Virus record (IMG/VR): IMGVR_UViG_3300042379_000183
Location: 1 to 64,000 of that record
Length of the DNA: 64,000 nucleotides
DNA from: a virus
Reading direction: 5' to 3' (one strand)
The position numbers were made by a program, and so were the translations under genes. This document shows positions 33,101-41,717 of this stretch, piece after piece. How positions within the stretch are numbered: the stretch's first letter is position 1; every line of letters begins with the position of its first letter. The notes beneath the pieces are model-generated. The model searched no databases and was not told where the DNA came from. It saw only the letters and a program-made list of their open reading frames with translations.

Positions 33101-33697
33101 TTAGGCAGCGTTGCTAGTAAACGCACCATAAAAGTCAGATTGAACCGTAATTGTTACTGTAGCAGTATTTGCGTCAGTGAGTTGCGGCGTAACAAGCAAA
33201 GCCTCAATCTTTCCAAACCAGAAGTACTGGCTATTTTCAGTACTGCCAAGGCCTGCAGCTGCTGAAGAATAAACACCTGTAGTTGGCTCAGCATTAAGCA
33301 AAGTGAAACGAAACAAACGACGGACACCATCTCCAACCATAATACCTAAAAAGTTAGGAGTTTTCTGCCAATCAGTACCAACATAGTTAAGTGTAATCTC
33401 AATCGAAGGCGAATCGGATTGACCCTGAATCTGCTGTGAAGACTTTTGCCCATAAACTGCAATATTCACAACGTTAGGCGGAGTACCCATTGCAGGGAAT
33501 TCACGAACGTTTCTAATACGAATAAATTCACCAGAGGCCGTACCCGACGGTGCTACGCCGTTAGCTACTGCATTAGCAAAAGCTAATTTAAAGTTAGCTT
33601 CGGTAGGTGTAGCAAAAGCATCTGAAACTTGTGTTGCATCAACACAAACTGATAAATCAGAGAAAAGACCTGCGCCAATCGACGTAATATGTGCCAT
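33101..33697 (-). CDS. Major tail tube protein, 198 aa
   Basis: This beta-rich protein follows the tail terminator-like gene and precedes the chaperones, the standard place for the tail tube subunit. It begins AHITSIGAGLFSDLSVCVDA and contains EFIRIRNVREFPAMGTPPNV and SPSIEITLNYVGTDWQKTPN, a layout common in tail tube proteins. The coding region is richer in G+C than neighbours and lacks rare-looking codons, which fits high expression. Confidence 0.8.
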   Translation of the reverse strand: MAHITSIGAGLFSDLSVCVDATQVSDAFATPTEANFKLAFANAVANGVAPSGTASGEFIRIRNVREFPAMGTPPNVVNIAVYGQKSSQQIQGQSDSPSIEITLNYVGTDWQKTPNFLGIMVGDGVRRLFRFTLLNAEPTTGVYSSAAAGLGSTENSQYFWFGKIEALLVTPQLTDANTATVTITVQSDFYGAFTSNAA

Positions 33698-33700
33698 TTA

Positions 33701-34105
33701 TTAAACTCCAAAGTAATTGAATGAAATCGTGTAACTAGACCTATATAGTGCTGGATTATCTTTATCTATTCCAATGTTTGTTAAGGAGCTAGTAGAGAAT
33801 TGCGTGACTACCTGTGCTTGAGTAGTAATGCTTTTTCCAACAAGATACTGATCTAATTTGTCTGCAATAAGAGAGGTGGATCCAGGTCCATTTCCTGCAG
33901 ATGTAAATATATCTATTAAAAGTATGCCAGCAACTGACCGTAGATTTAACCCGTAGGTTCCTGAAACGATTGTGACTCTAATAAATTCATTTCCTTGACC
34001 ACTTATCGTAAAGTTAGTTGGAAATGTTTTTATATTTTCAGCTTTCCAAGCATTGCTATCAAAGATAGAGAAAACATTAGCTTGTAAATCAGTAAATTTA
34101 CCCAT
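33701..34105 (-). CDS. Tail terminator-like protein, 134 aa
   Basis: Position directly before the tail tube gene and the pattern DLQANVFSIFDSNAWKAENI then NEFIRVTIVSG and LLIDIFTSAGNG fit a tail terminator (lambda gpU-like or SPP1 gp17-like), which caps the growing tail. It is separated from the tail tube gene by three bases. Confidence 0.7.
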   Translation of the reverse strand: MGKFTDLQANVFSIFDSNAWKAENIKTFPTNFTISGQGNEFIRVTIVSGTYGLNLRSVAGILLIDIFTSAGNGPGSTSLIADKLDQYLVGKSITTQAQVVTQFSTSSLTNIGIDKDNPALYRSSYTISFNYFGV

Positions 34106-34458
34106 TATGTTTCCTTGTAGATATTCACTACTATAATAAAACCATTGCCCTTTAAGACTTCACCGACATTCCAAACTTGAGAATCAATTGTAATAGTAGA
34201 ATATGCATTGATATCACCAACTTCCTTAGACTTTAACATTAGCTGTTTTTCAAGCGTGTTTCTGCCTTTGGTTTTATTCTCTAATTCACTTACAACGGCT
34301 TTTGTTGTAATAGTTTGCGTAGAACTTATTTCAGTAACAGAAGCTCCAAAATTAAAAGTTGGATTTATTTTCTTAGTTAAAGTAACAGTTACAGCAAGAT
34401 CTTTAATTGAATTAAAGGCTTTATTTAAGTTAGTGTCAATTAATGTTTGATAAGACAT
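34105..34458 (-). CDS. Head-tail connector (head closure) protein, 117 aa
   Basis: It lies between the DnaT-like connector gene and the tail terminator gene and overlaps both by one base. It has an N-terminal helix (TLIDTNLNKAFNSIKDLAVT) and a beta-rich second half (INAYSTITIDSQVWNVGEVL). This fits the head closure protein position. No strong family motif is seen; the call is by synteny. Confidence 0.65.
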   Translation of the reverse strand: MSYQTLIDTNLNKAFNSIKDLAVTVTLTKKINPTFNFGASVTEISSTQTITTKAVVSELENKTKGRNTLEKQLMLKSKEVGDINAYSTITIDSQVWNVGEVLKGNGFIIVVNIYKET

Positions 34459-34937
34459 TAATTAGCTCTCCACCACAAATTAGCTCCATTGTTTACACGA
34501 AGTGGTTTAATAATTCGTTTAACATTATTTGGAACCTTTGAAGCAGGAAGTATTGTAGATAATTTAATACTACCAATTGATAAATCTTTTACAATGCCGG
34601 TATCATCTAGAAGGCCATCATTATTAAGTAAGTGATATGCTAGTTCGTATGTTGCTATAATGATCCGACTAGGTACAGATGTAGGCGATAAAGATACATC
34701 AATACCTAATCTTGGATCAAAATAAACACCATTTCTTGGAAATGCCAAAGACTGAACTTCACTTATAGCAACTCCAACCCATTCCAAAGTTTCTAGAATA
34801 TTTGTAGCAGTGACCAGAGCCTGCGCTTTTTGTGGCGCAGAAGCAGCTGTCCATGCTGCAACATCAATTCGATCTTCGAAATATGTTTCAGCTTCTGCAA
34901 CAGTCGCATAAGAGTTTGTTCCTTTAGCGAGTGCCAT
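34458..34937 (-). CDS. Head-tail adaptor, DnaT-like family, 159 aa
   Basis: The N-terminus MALAKGTNSYATVAEAETYF followed by QKAQALVTATNILETLEWVG and SLAFPRNGVYFDPRLG matches the phage 'putative DnaT-like ssDNA-binding' family. In practice these are head-tail adaptors located directly after the major capsid gene. The gene order here agrees, with 18 bp between it and the capsid gene. Confidence 0.82.
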   Translation of the reverse strand: MALAKGTNSYATVAEAETYFEDRIDVAAWTAASAPQKAQALVTATNILETLEWVGVAISEVQSLAFPRNGVYFDPRLGIDVSLSPTSVPSRIIIATYELAYHLLNNDGLLDDTGIVKDLSIGSIKLSTILPASKVPNNVKRIIKPLRVNNGANLWWRAN

Positions 34938-34955
34938 AAGTGTCTTTCTTATTTA

Positions 34956-36143
34956 TTAAGAGTGGAAAACCGGGAGAATACCAAGAGTCAATGCCGATTG
35001 TGTTTTGCGAATCCATGTTCCAGTTGTGGAAGCTAGGGTACCGGACACAACATCAGTCAGCGCAAGTGGAGTAGAGCCTTCAATCGCATAGCCATAAGAA
35101 GCATTAGACGGGAACGCGCTATCCAAACCGGCCCAATTGTAGCCAGCCGGGTGAAGCACATAGCCCCAACGATTCCACACAGCAGTAGTACCACCACCTT
35201 TATAGGCAGCAGCCGAGCGCTGAATTTCAACATTTTCAGGGATTGTCAGCGATTCCATTGCAAGAGCACCAGGCAACACAAGGAACGAGGTCTTTGTACC
35301 AACAACATCAACACCAGCACCAGTATTGATTTTAGTCAATTCAGCGGTGCTAAAACCCTGAGAGGCACGAGTTTGAATCAAACGGAATTTACCATTAAAG
35401 ATGGTGCTGAAATTAACGTTACCATCAGCAATTGTAGTCGAATCAACTAAATTAGCAGAACGGAAAGAGGCTAATGTTTCAGGACTGCAAACCAGATAAG
35501 CATAATCAGGCTCATAATCTTTAAATGCCATACCGAATGCACGAAGGAAACCTTCAGCACGAGCAGCACCTTGGACAGCAGCAGTAGCATCAATAACAGG
35601 CTTTGCGGCACCCAAGTCAACATAAAAGCCATAACGCTTGTTGGTAGGATCATTATCAAATGTCTGACCACCAAGGCCAACAGCACCAGAGGCAGCTGCA
35701 GCGCCATTCAGCGTCTCAGAAAGAGCAACACCACGAAGCACGGCAAGAATAGCGTTATGCTCGTCTTGCGCACGGGTTTCACCAAAGTCACGACCAATTT
35801 TAGCAAGACCATCAACTTGAGTAACCACTTGCTGCAGATTAACTTTAGTAGCGCCATGAGTGCGAACACTCTTAACGTACGTCATGTAATCCGAAGCGTA
35901 TGTAGTACCAGTACCATCAGTCGAATCAGTAAGCGAAGCAATGTTGATGGTAGGGGTCAAAGGCTTGTACCAGCGCATTTGACCGATAAATGTTTCGGTA
36001 TTAACATCAATCAGGGGATTAGCACCAACAATACCAGTACCCGATAACTTTCTTGCATTTGTATATGCTTCGTCAGAGTAAGCGCTAATGCTCTCTTGTA
36101 AGACAAAGTTATCTGCGCCAGCAAGATTTGTTTTCACAGTCAT
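34956..36143 (-). CDS. Major capsid protein, 395 aa
   Basis: The protein follows a scaffold gene and precedes connector genes. It contains a typical HK97-fold length and an E-loop-like region (DVNTETFIGQMRWYKPLTPT), then KINLQQVV-like helical parts (GATKVNLQQVVTQVDGLAKI), and a large A-domain-like segment (EPDYAYLVCSPETLASFRSA). The coding region has markedly higher G+C and regular codon use, as expected for the most abundant virion protein. A promoter-like element lies upstream of the scaffold-capsid pair. Confidence 0.9.
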   Translation of the reverse strand: MTVKTNLAGADNFVLQESISAYSDEAYTNARKLSGTGIVGANPLIDVNTETFIGQMRWYKPLTPTINIASLTDSTDGTGTTYASDYMTYVKSVRTHGATKVNLQQVVTQVDGLAKIGRDFGETRAQDEHNAILAVLRGVALSETLNGAAAASGAVGLGGQTFDNDPTNKRYGFYVDLGAAKPVIDATAAVQGAARAEGFLRAFGMAFKDYEPDYAYLVCSPETLASFRSANLVDSTTIADGNVNFSTIFNGKFRLIQTRASQGFSTAELTKINTGAGVDVVGTKTSFLVLPGALAMESLTIPENVEIQRSAAAYKGGGTTAVWNRWGYVLHPAGYNWAGLDSAFPSNASYGYAIEGSTPLALTDVVSGTLASTTGTWIRKTQSALTLGILPVFHS

Positions 36144-36154
36144 TTTAATTCCTT

Positions 36155-36820
36155 TTATCGTCTATTAGTAGGAAGTTTACCTTCCCGAGCCATTTTCATA
36201 ACATCTTCTTGTGACATTGAAAAGAGTGATTTCTTTTCTGTACTCGAAGTATTTGTAGTTCCTACAGATGTGCTACCACTGCCATTAGAAGCCTTAGGCT
36301 TTAACAGAAATGAATTAGATTCATTATCTGTAAATTGCTTCACAAAATCCCTTAATGGAATTCCAGATTTATGGAGCCAGACACCTTGTTCATTTCTGAC
36401 AAGTTGCGTTACAATTTCACGATAGGCCATATCAGAAGCACTATCATTCCTAAATGTGTACGCCTGGAGAGCATTACGCAGTTCTAGATCTCGTGTGAGT
36501 TCAATAGTACGCGTTTCTAATGCTTCTCTTTTTGCTCTTTCTTCTGCAAGTTGCAATTCTAAAGCTTCTTTGTGCTTTCCTTCGTCTTGAAGCCTTTTTA
36601 ATTCAGCTTCCTTACGAACTTGATCCATCTCAGCAACCTTACGAAGAGCATCATCACGTCCCTTATAGGCTTTATCAAGGTTTTCCTTCATATTGCCAAT
36701 AGCTTCTGCAACCTTTTCTCTTACAAGCTTCTGAACGGGATCTTCAGTTTGTTGTGAATCTTGACCCTTATTTTCAGTGTCTTCGATAACAACATTGGTA
36801 CTAGTAACATCATCTGACAT
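36155..36820 (-). CDS. Scaffolding protein, 221 aa
   Basis: The protein is acidic at the start, then has a long coiled coil (about residues 30-115; KEALELQLAEERAKREALET), then a globular end (FLLKPKASNGSGSTSVG and EDVMKMAREGKLPTNRR). This is the usual layout of capsid scaffolds of the DUF4355/Gp20-like type, and it lies directly before the capsid gene. It should direct shell assembly and leave or be degraded before packaging. Confidence 0.85.
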   Translation of the reverse strand: MSDDVTSTNVVIEDTENKGQDSQQTEDPVQKLVREKVAEAIGNMKENLDKAYKGRDDALRKVAEMDQVRKEAELKRLQDEGKHKEALELQLAEERAKREALETRTIELTRDLELRNALQAYTFRNDSASDMAYREIVTQLVRNEQGVWLHKSGIPLRDFVKQFTDNESNSFLLKPKASNGSGSTSVGTTNTSSTEKKSLFSMSQEDVMKMAREGKLPTNRR

Positions 36821-36904
36821 TTTATTTCCTTTGAGTACAACTCATATTAATAAAGATACAATCTTTACTTAAATCGATTAGGTGAATTTATGTAAATCAC
36901 ACCT

Positions 36905-36924
36905 GGGTTAATTTAACGGGTTGG
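36905..36924 (-). promoter_or_regulatory. Putative phage promoter element, copy 3 (upstream of scaffold-capsid)
   Basis: CAACCCGTTAAATTAACCC on the minus strand differs by one base, in the centre of the inverted repeat, from the copies at 9937 and 17308. It lies one base after the MuF-RNA polymerase stop codon and about 85 bp before the scaffold start. This position fits a late promoter driving capsid and tail genes. Confidence 0.68.
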
Positions 36925-36925
36925 C

Positions 36926-39900
36926 TTAACCAACACCATACCAACTAAAATCAGTCACAAACCCTGGAGGAACCTTTTTTAAAATATCTTCCTTCTTTAA
37001 GATATCAGATTCTTTAAGAAGTTTTCCACCAACACGAGACCTACCAGGAACTGGAATAAGTCCAATATCAATAGCTTCATTTAGATATTTATCATATAAT
37101 GCAGGAGGGAGTCCTCTTGCTTTCATCTCATTTAAGGTCATTAAGATAACATTGTTATTTAACATTTCAGCATAGATTTCTCTTAGTGCTTGTCTTGCTG
37201 GTAACATGTCCGTTGCATTTGCAAAGAAAGCATCATGGATTGTAGAAGTAGGTACCTTATTCTTTTTACCCCATAAATGAAATTGTTTAACAATAACAGC
37301 ATCATTAGAATGATTACCATTAACAGCAAAAGCAGTTCTTGCCTTACCTGAGTCTGCAATATCATTTATCTTACCAGACTTATTAATAACTTGTTGCCAC
37401 CAAGTAGCCTCTGTCTTTTGTGGGATTTGAAGAATGTTAGTAGTCCAATTTCCATCTTTATCTCTATACGTTAATCGCTCTTCAAATGTTTGGGTAAAAT
37501 TCTGTTCAATTGTCTTTCCATCAAAATTTACCCAAGGAATATTTGTCCAGCTTTTTGGTAGTTTATTAGCATAAAAGATTTCTAATTCATTTAGATTTTT
37601 AACTTCTAATAAATCAACTTTTAAGTACTTTCCACCAGTACGTCTTGTCTCTGCTGCTTTAACTCCATATATAATATCACTGAGCGTTCCATTTGGTTCC
37701 CAAAAGCCAAAACGCTTTAATATCTTTTCACTAACAGCTTCATTAGCTTTTAAACCTAAAAGACGACTAACTGAATCAGGTAAAACATAACCTTTTTTCT
37801 TTTGACCTAACAAAGAGATCTTAGCAATTGTCTTCCAATCAAAATCACTATCAGAAGGTTTTGCGTTAATGATAAAATCTTCTGCAAGCCTGCCAAAATA
37901 CTTAGTGAAATCTTTCAAGATAGGAACTTGCTCACTTAAGTACTCACTCATTATCTTTGCAATATTTTTAAAGTCCTCTGGTGTAACAATTTTATCATAT
38001 GACCTAGTCATCTTCTCAACTAAGTCTCTAGTTGCTGGATCTAAGAAATATAATTGTTCCATTATGTCATCACCAGGATCAAGACCCTTATTAAAAATAT
38101 CTTTTACATTTTCTCTGAGAACTCTTAATTCATTTGCAGTATCCATATCAAACTTCTCAAATCGTGCTATTCTAGCAGAGATTTCGTTTAATACAATCTC
38201 TCTATCAGATGCTTTTACAACTAAGACATTTTCATCTTTACCTAAGATTTTAGAAAGCTTTCCTTCTACATTCAATGCACCTGTTCTTTCACCGGCACCA
38301 TAGAAGGTTACCATATTCTGTGCTTTAGCAGCCTTCCTTAAATCTTTTTCAGATAAGCCTAACTTTTCATTTAACTTTCTAAATCTAATATCATTAAATG
38401 TTGAGCTAGCAATTTCGTCATATAGTCTTTTCTTTTGGGAAGTAGGGACTACATTACTTAGTTCTGCAAGTTGTTTATTCTTAGTCGTTAATGCAATAAT
38501 TTGTGCACCAGAAGAAGAAGCATCTTGCTCTAACGCTAATGCGATTTCATAGTCTTTTAACTTTAACAAGTTCTTAGCAGTATAACTACCTTCTAAATAA
38601 TTATCTATCTTTGCTATCTCTAAAGCAAATCGTAGAAATTTATTTAACTCTTCACCATCTACTTTAGAAAAAATCTCTGAATCTAAAATAGCACGTAAGT
38701 CTGCTGGTTTCTTACGAAGCATATTATTGCCAAGTTTAACCAGCTCTGGTCGCCATTTTACTGCAATTTTTTGTCTACCTGTAACAGTTAGTGAATTAAA
38801 CTTACCTTCAAAATGATCGCTTAATCCACCTAAGAATGCACCAACTTGATCTTGTAAGTTACCGAAGTCATCAACACTAAACTTTTTAATTTCAGCTGTA
38901 TTTAAAAATGGTCTGAATGTCTCGCCTGATTGAGGACTAATAAGACCTCTATCATAAATTCTCGCTCTATGATCGATAAAAGGATGGTTACTAAAGGCAG
39001 TATCATCTTTACGTAACCACTCCATTGCTTTGAATCGTTCATAGGCATCACCGCGATTTGCAATATATTTTCTATATTCATTCAAATCATTATACTTCTT
39101 TGCTTGACCTCTATCATCTTCAAAGTACAGCAATTTTTGTGTGAAATCAAAATAGTCTTTATCTATTCGATACTTAGTTTTTGAAGCCCAATTTAATGCA
39201 TCTATTAAATTCTTATCAACAAACTCTTCTGGAAAATCGCTAAAGCTAGAAGTAGAGGTAATTGGAATACGAGTATCCTCATAACCAAAGATACCTTGAT
39301 CAATAAAATATGTTTTATAACCTTCTCTAAAGACTAATTTATTTTTATCTTCTGTTACACTAACTCTTAATCCAACTTCAACTTTACGAGTGAGTTTAGA
39401 GTATTCCTGAATTCTAGGATCGGTAACACGGATATTATAAGATAATGTATCGTAGTATGGACCAAAGTAACTATTACTCAAACGACTCTTCATTCTTCTT
39501 TTCTGCACACCAAAAGTCTCTACTTCAAAGAACTTACTCACATTCTTTGCTTCTAATAGCTTAGAGCCTAATTCATACCAGGTACGACGATATCCATTTA
39601 CATTTGCTAAGTTATACAAGTCACGACCGAGAGCTACTGCAAATTGATCTCTATCTGGTGTATCTGCTAAACTAAGACGATGTGCAAATCTTAAATAGAA
39701 CTGTTGTAAATCTCTATCTGAAATTCTACTACTTATCAGTAATGGAATTTTTCTATCAAAGACATTTCTAAGTTCTAACGCTATCTTTGGTGCAACAGTA
39801 TCTTCCCATTTATTCTTAGCAAGAATATTAGGAATGAAGTTATCATGTAAGTCTTGTAACTGAGTGGGACCAAGAACTGGATCTAAGTAACTATCTTGTA

Positions 39901-41554
39901 ATAGCTTCTTTAAAAAATCAGAATTCTTTCTAATTTGTGTTTCAATTGAATCAGAAACGTTCATGATATCGAACTTGATTTGACTCTGAACAACAGCTTT
40001 AAAATTAGTCCAAATCTCTTTATTATCTCGGTATCTACCAAAAATAATTCTTAAATTATCAGCAACAACAGCTTGCTCATTAACACTCATTTTATCTGCT
40101 AACGTATTAATAACAGAGTTAATAAATGTTTTGTCATCTTCTAATAACTTATCACTAGTTTCAATAAGTCTTAAATTATTAGTTAACACACTAGGATTAG
40201 GTTGATAAAGTCTTACATCTTCATATCTAGAAGTAATTGGATTAAACTTAAGCTGATCCTCTCTAGGTGGATTTGCTAATACTCTATTCTTTACACCTCT
40301 CTTTACATTTAGTAAGGTGCCTCTATAATTTGTTAAAGAAAGTGTACCATCTAACTCACCAGATTGCAGAAGATAATAATCAATTAATGTTTGTTTTAAT
40401 TTAGAATTAGAAATAAAATCATCAGGAGTAGATGCACCTAGTTGCATAGCATCTAACTTCTCTTTTGCTTTTGCAAATTTACGTGTATCGTTTGGTAATG
40501 TATAACTACTATCAGACAATGTACGTAATTCTTTAATACCAATTGAATTACCTTCTGGATTTGTAAATCTATCTAAAGTTAGTTGACCTGAGTTAAATAA
40601 TTCAACTTTCTGATAATCACCAAGATGTCTAATTTTTACATCTTGTGGTTGTCGTAATAGCCAAGTGTTATACGACTCTCTCATTGGCGTTAGGCCATCA
40701 TAAAACTGAATTTCAGCGTCAGATAATCCTTTTAAGTTTCTACGTCTAACTTGTGATACACCTTCTAATTTACCAATATCTTCCCATGATTTAAAAACAG
40801 GAACTGTAGTAGATCTACAATGAAAGTGTGCAGGAGGTAAATGTACTGTGTCAGTTGTTGGATAAATCGTTCCATCTCTATGTGCGCATAAGGAAGTTGT
40901 TCTTGAATCTAGGACTGCAACATATTGCCAACCGGTTAAGGCTTTCTCATTTGCTTTATAGATTGCTTGATCTGTTTGAGCCGTTACCGATGTAATTGCA
41001 GTAATGACAAGTGCTTTAGACTGAGTTCTACTGATATTATAAATATTAGTTTTTCTTACCTCTAAAGCAATTTCATCAACTGTCATTCCAGTAGCAATAC
41101 CACGTCTGATTGTGGCATCAATACGTTTCTTTTCATTAATACTTACGCTAGCCCAACCAGCAGCTAATGTTTTGTTTTCAAATAAAGGCTGATTAAGAAC
41201 TACATCTTCAGCAATACGTACTGGAGGTCTTTCTGCCTTCCAGATCTTTCCCATTGATGTTTCAATAGTTTGATAGGTAAAAGAAAGTTGATCAGAAACT
41301 AAATCTAATAAAGATCTCTTTGATGTGTTAAAGGTTTCTTTAAATGTAGCTTGTAGCTCTTGATCAACTGCTTCTCTAAGTGTCTCAAAGCCCTTTTGAG
41401 ATGCCGTAGCATTTTTAATAAGTTTATCTAATCGGACTTCATGGCCATCCAATACTAACGATATCTTACTATTTACACGACGCTCATAAAGCCGAATCAT
41501 TGCGGCACGATCAAGAGTCCTATCGTAAATTTTGGTATTAGCATTGGATAGCAT
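36926..41554 (-). CDS. MuF head protein fused to N4/T7-type RNA polymerase, 1542 aa (putative virion RNA polymerase)
   Basis: Residues about 140-270 are a MuF minor head domain (LDSRTTSLCAHRDGT with Asp216, Cys223; PPAHFHCRST with Pro240, His243, Cys246, Arg247). The C-terminal half has the single-subunit RNA polymerase motifs: D-H-R-A-R at 861-865; motif A EQDASSSGAQ with Asp1011; motif B RKAAKAQNMVTFYGAG with Arg1073, Lys1077, Tyr1085; His1415 in GNHSND; and motif C STIHDAFF with His1456-equivalent 1440 and Asp1441. Motif B to C is about 364 residues, long as in N4 virion polymerase rather than T7. The middle third is unassigned. The ATG at 41554 is preferred to an upstream GTG at 41602, which lies inside the 49-aa gene. 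Portal is encoded just upstream and scaffold downstream. It should be packaged near the portal and injected; this is inferred. Confidence 0.88.
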   Translation of the reverse strand: MLSNANTKIYDRTLDRAAMIRLYERRVNSKISLVLDGHEVRLDKLIKNATASQKGFETLREAVDQELQATFKETFNTSKRSLLDLVSDQLSFTYQTIETSMGKIWKAERPPVRIAEDVVLNQPLFENKTLAAGWASVSINEKKRIDATIRRGIATGMTVDEIALEVRKTNIYNISRTQSKALVITAITSVTAQTDQAIYKANEKALTGWQYVAVLDSRTTSLCAHRDGTIYPTTDTVHLPPAHFHCRSTTVPVFKSWEDIGKLEGVSQVRRRNLKGLSDAEIQFYDGLTPMRESYNTWLLRQPQDVKIRHLGDYQKVELFNSGQLTLDRFTNPEGNSIGIKELRTLSDSSYTLPNDTRKFAKAKEKLDAMQLGASTPDDFISNSKLKQTLIDYYLLQSGELDGTLSLTNYRGTLLNVKRGVKNRVLANPPREDQLKFNPITSRYEDVRLYQPNPSVLTNNLRLIETSDKLLEDDKTFINSVINTLADKMSVNEQAVVADNLRIIFGRYRDNKEIWTNFKAVVQSQIKFDIMNVSDSIETQIRKNSDFLKKLLQDSYLDPVLGPTQLQDLHDNFIPNILAKNKWEDTVAPKIALELRNVFDRKIPLLISSRISDRDLQQFYLRFAHRLSLADTPDRDQFAVALGRDLYNLANVNGYRRTWYELGSKLLEAKNVSKFFEVETFGVQKRRMKSRLSNSYFGPYYDTLSYNIRVTDPRIQEYSKLTRKVEVGLRVSVTEDKNKLVFREGYKTYFIDQGIFGYEDTRIPITSTSSFSDFPEEFVDKNLIDALNWASKTKYRIDKDYFDFTQKLLYFEDDRGQAKKYNDLNEYRKYIANRGDAYERFKAMEWLRKDDTAFSNHPFIDHRARIYDRGLISPQSGETFRPFLNTAEIKKFSVDDFGNLQDQVGAFLGGLSDHFEGKFNSLTVTGRQKIAVKWRPELVKLGNNMLRKKPADLRAILDSEIFSKVDGEELNKFLRFALEIAKIDNYLEGSYTAKNLLKLKDYEIALALEQDASSSGAQIIALTTKNKQLAELSNVVPTSQKKRLYDEIASSTFNDIRFRKLNEKLGLSEKDLRKAAKAQNMVTFYGAGERTGALNVEGKLSKILGKDENVLVVKASDREIVLNEISARIARFEKFDMDTANELRVLRENVKDIFNKGLDPGDDIMEQLYFLDPATRDLVEKMTRSYDKIVTPEDFKNIAKIMSEYLSEQVPILKDFTKYFGRLAEDFIINAKPSDSDFDWKTIAKISLLGQKKKGYVLPDSVSRLLGLKANEAVSEKILKRFGFWEPNGTLSDIIYGVKAAETRRTGGKYLKVDLLEVKNLNELEIFYANKLPKSWTNIPWVNFDGKTIEQNFTQTFEERLTYRDKDGNWTTNILQIPQKTEATWWQQVINKSGKINDIADSGKARTAFAVNGNHSNDAVIVKQFHLWGKKNKVPTSTIHDAFFANATDMLPARQALREIYAEMLNNNVILMTLNEMKARGLPPALYDKYLNEAIDIGLIPVPGRSRVGGKLLKESDILKKEDILKKVPPGFVTDFSWYGVG

Positions 41555-41555
41555 G

Positions 41556-41705
41556 TTACGCCTTTGATTGTTTAACTTTCTTCTTTGCTTCTTTAGCAAC
41601 ACTTAATGCAATAGCCACAGCTTGCTTTTGTGGTTTTCCCGATTTCATTTCTTTGCCAATATTAGAAGAAACTGTTTTTGGCGAGTATCCCTTTTTTAAT
41701 GGCAT
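41556..41705 (-). CDS. Small basic phage protein, 49 aa
   Basis: A frame with an AAGGA site before the ATG encodes MPLKKGYSPKTVSSNIGKEM followed by a Lys-, Ala- and Gln-rich helix (GKPQKQAVAIALSVAKEAKK). This matches a widespread very short phage protein family (PLKKG....I..NI...M.SGKP.KQAVAIAL..A). The role is unknown. Location between portal and MuF genes suggests a head or DNA-associated role. Its stop lies two bases before the MuF-polymerase ATG. Confidence 0.78.
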   Translation of the reverse strand: MPLKKGYSPKTVSSNIGKEMKSGKPQKQAVAIALSVAKEAKKKVKQSKA

Positions 41706-41717
41706 TTAATTTCCTTA

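Noticed and set aside
36926-41554. MuF fused to a toxin or other polymorphic effector
   Set aside because: MuF-toxin fusions are known, but the C-terminal part here has all five RNA polymerase motifs at correct order and spacing, and no toxin signature.
41555-41602. Start of the MuF-polymerase at the GTG at 41602
   Set aside because: It would lie inside the 49-aa gene and has no good ribosome site; the ATG at 41554 follows that gene's stop by two bases.
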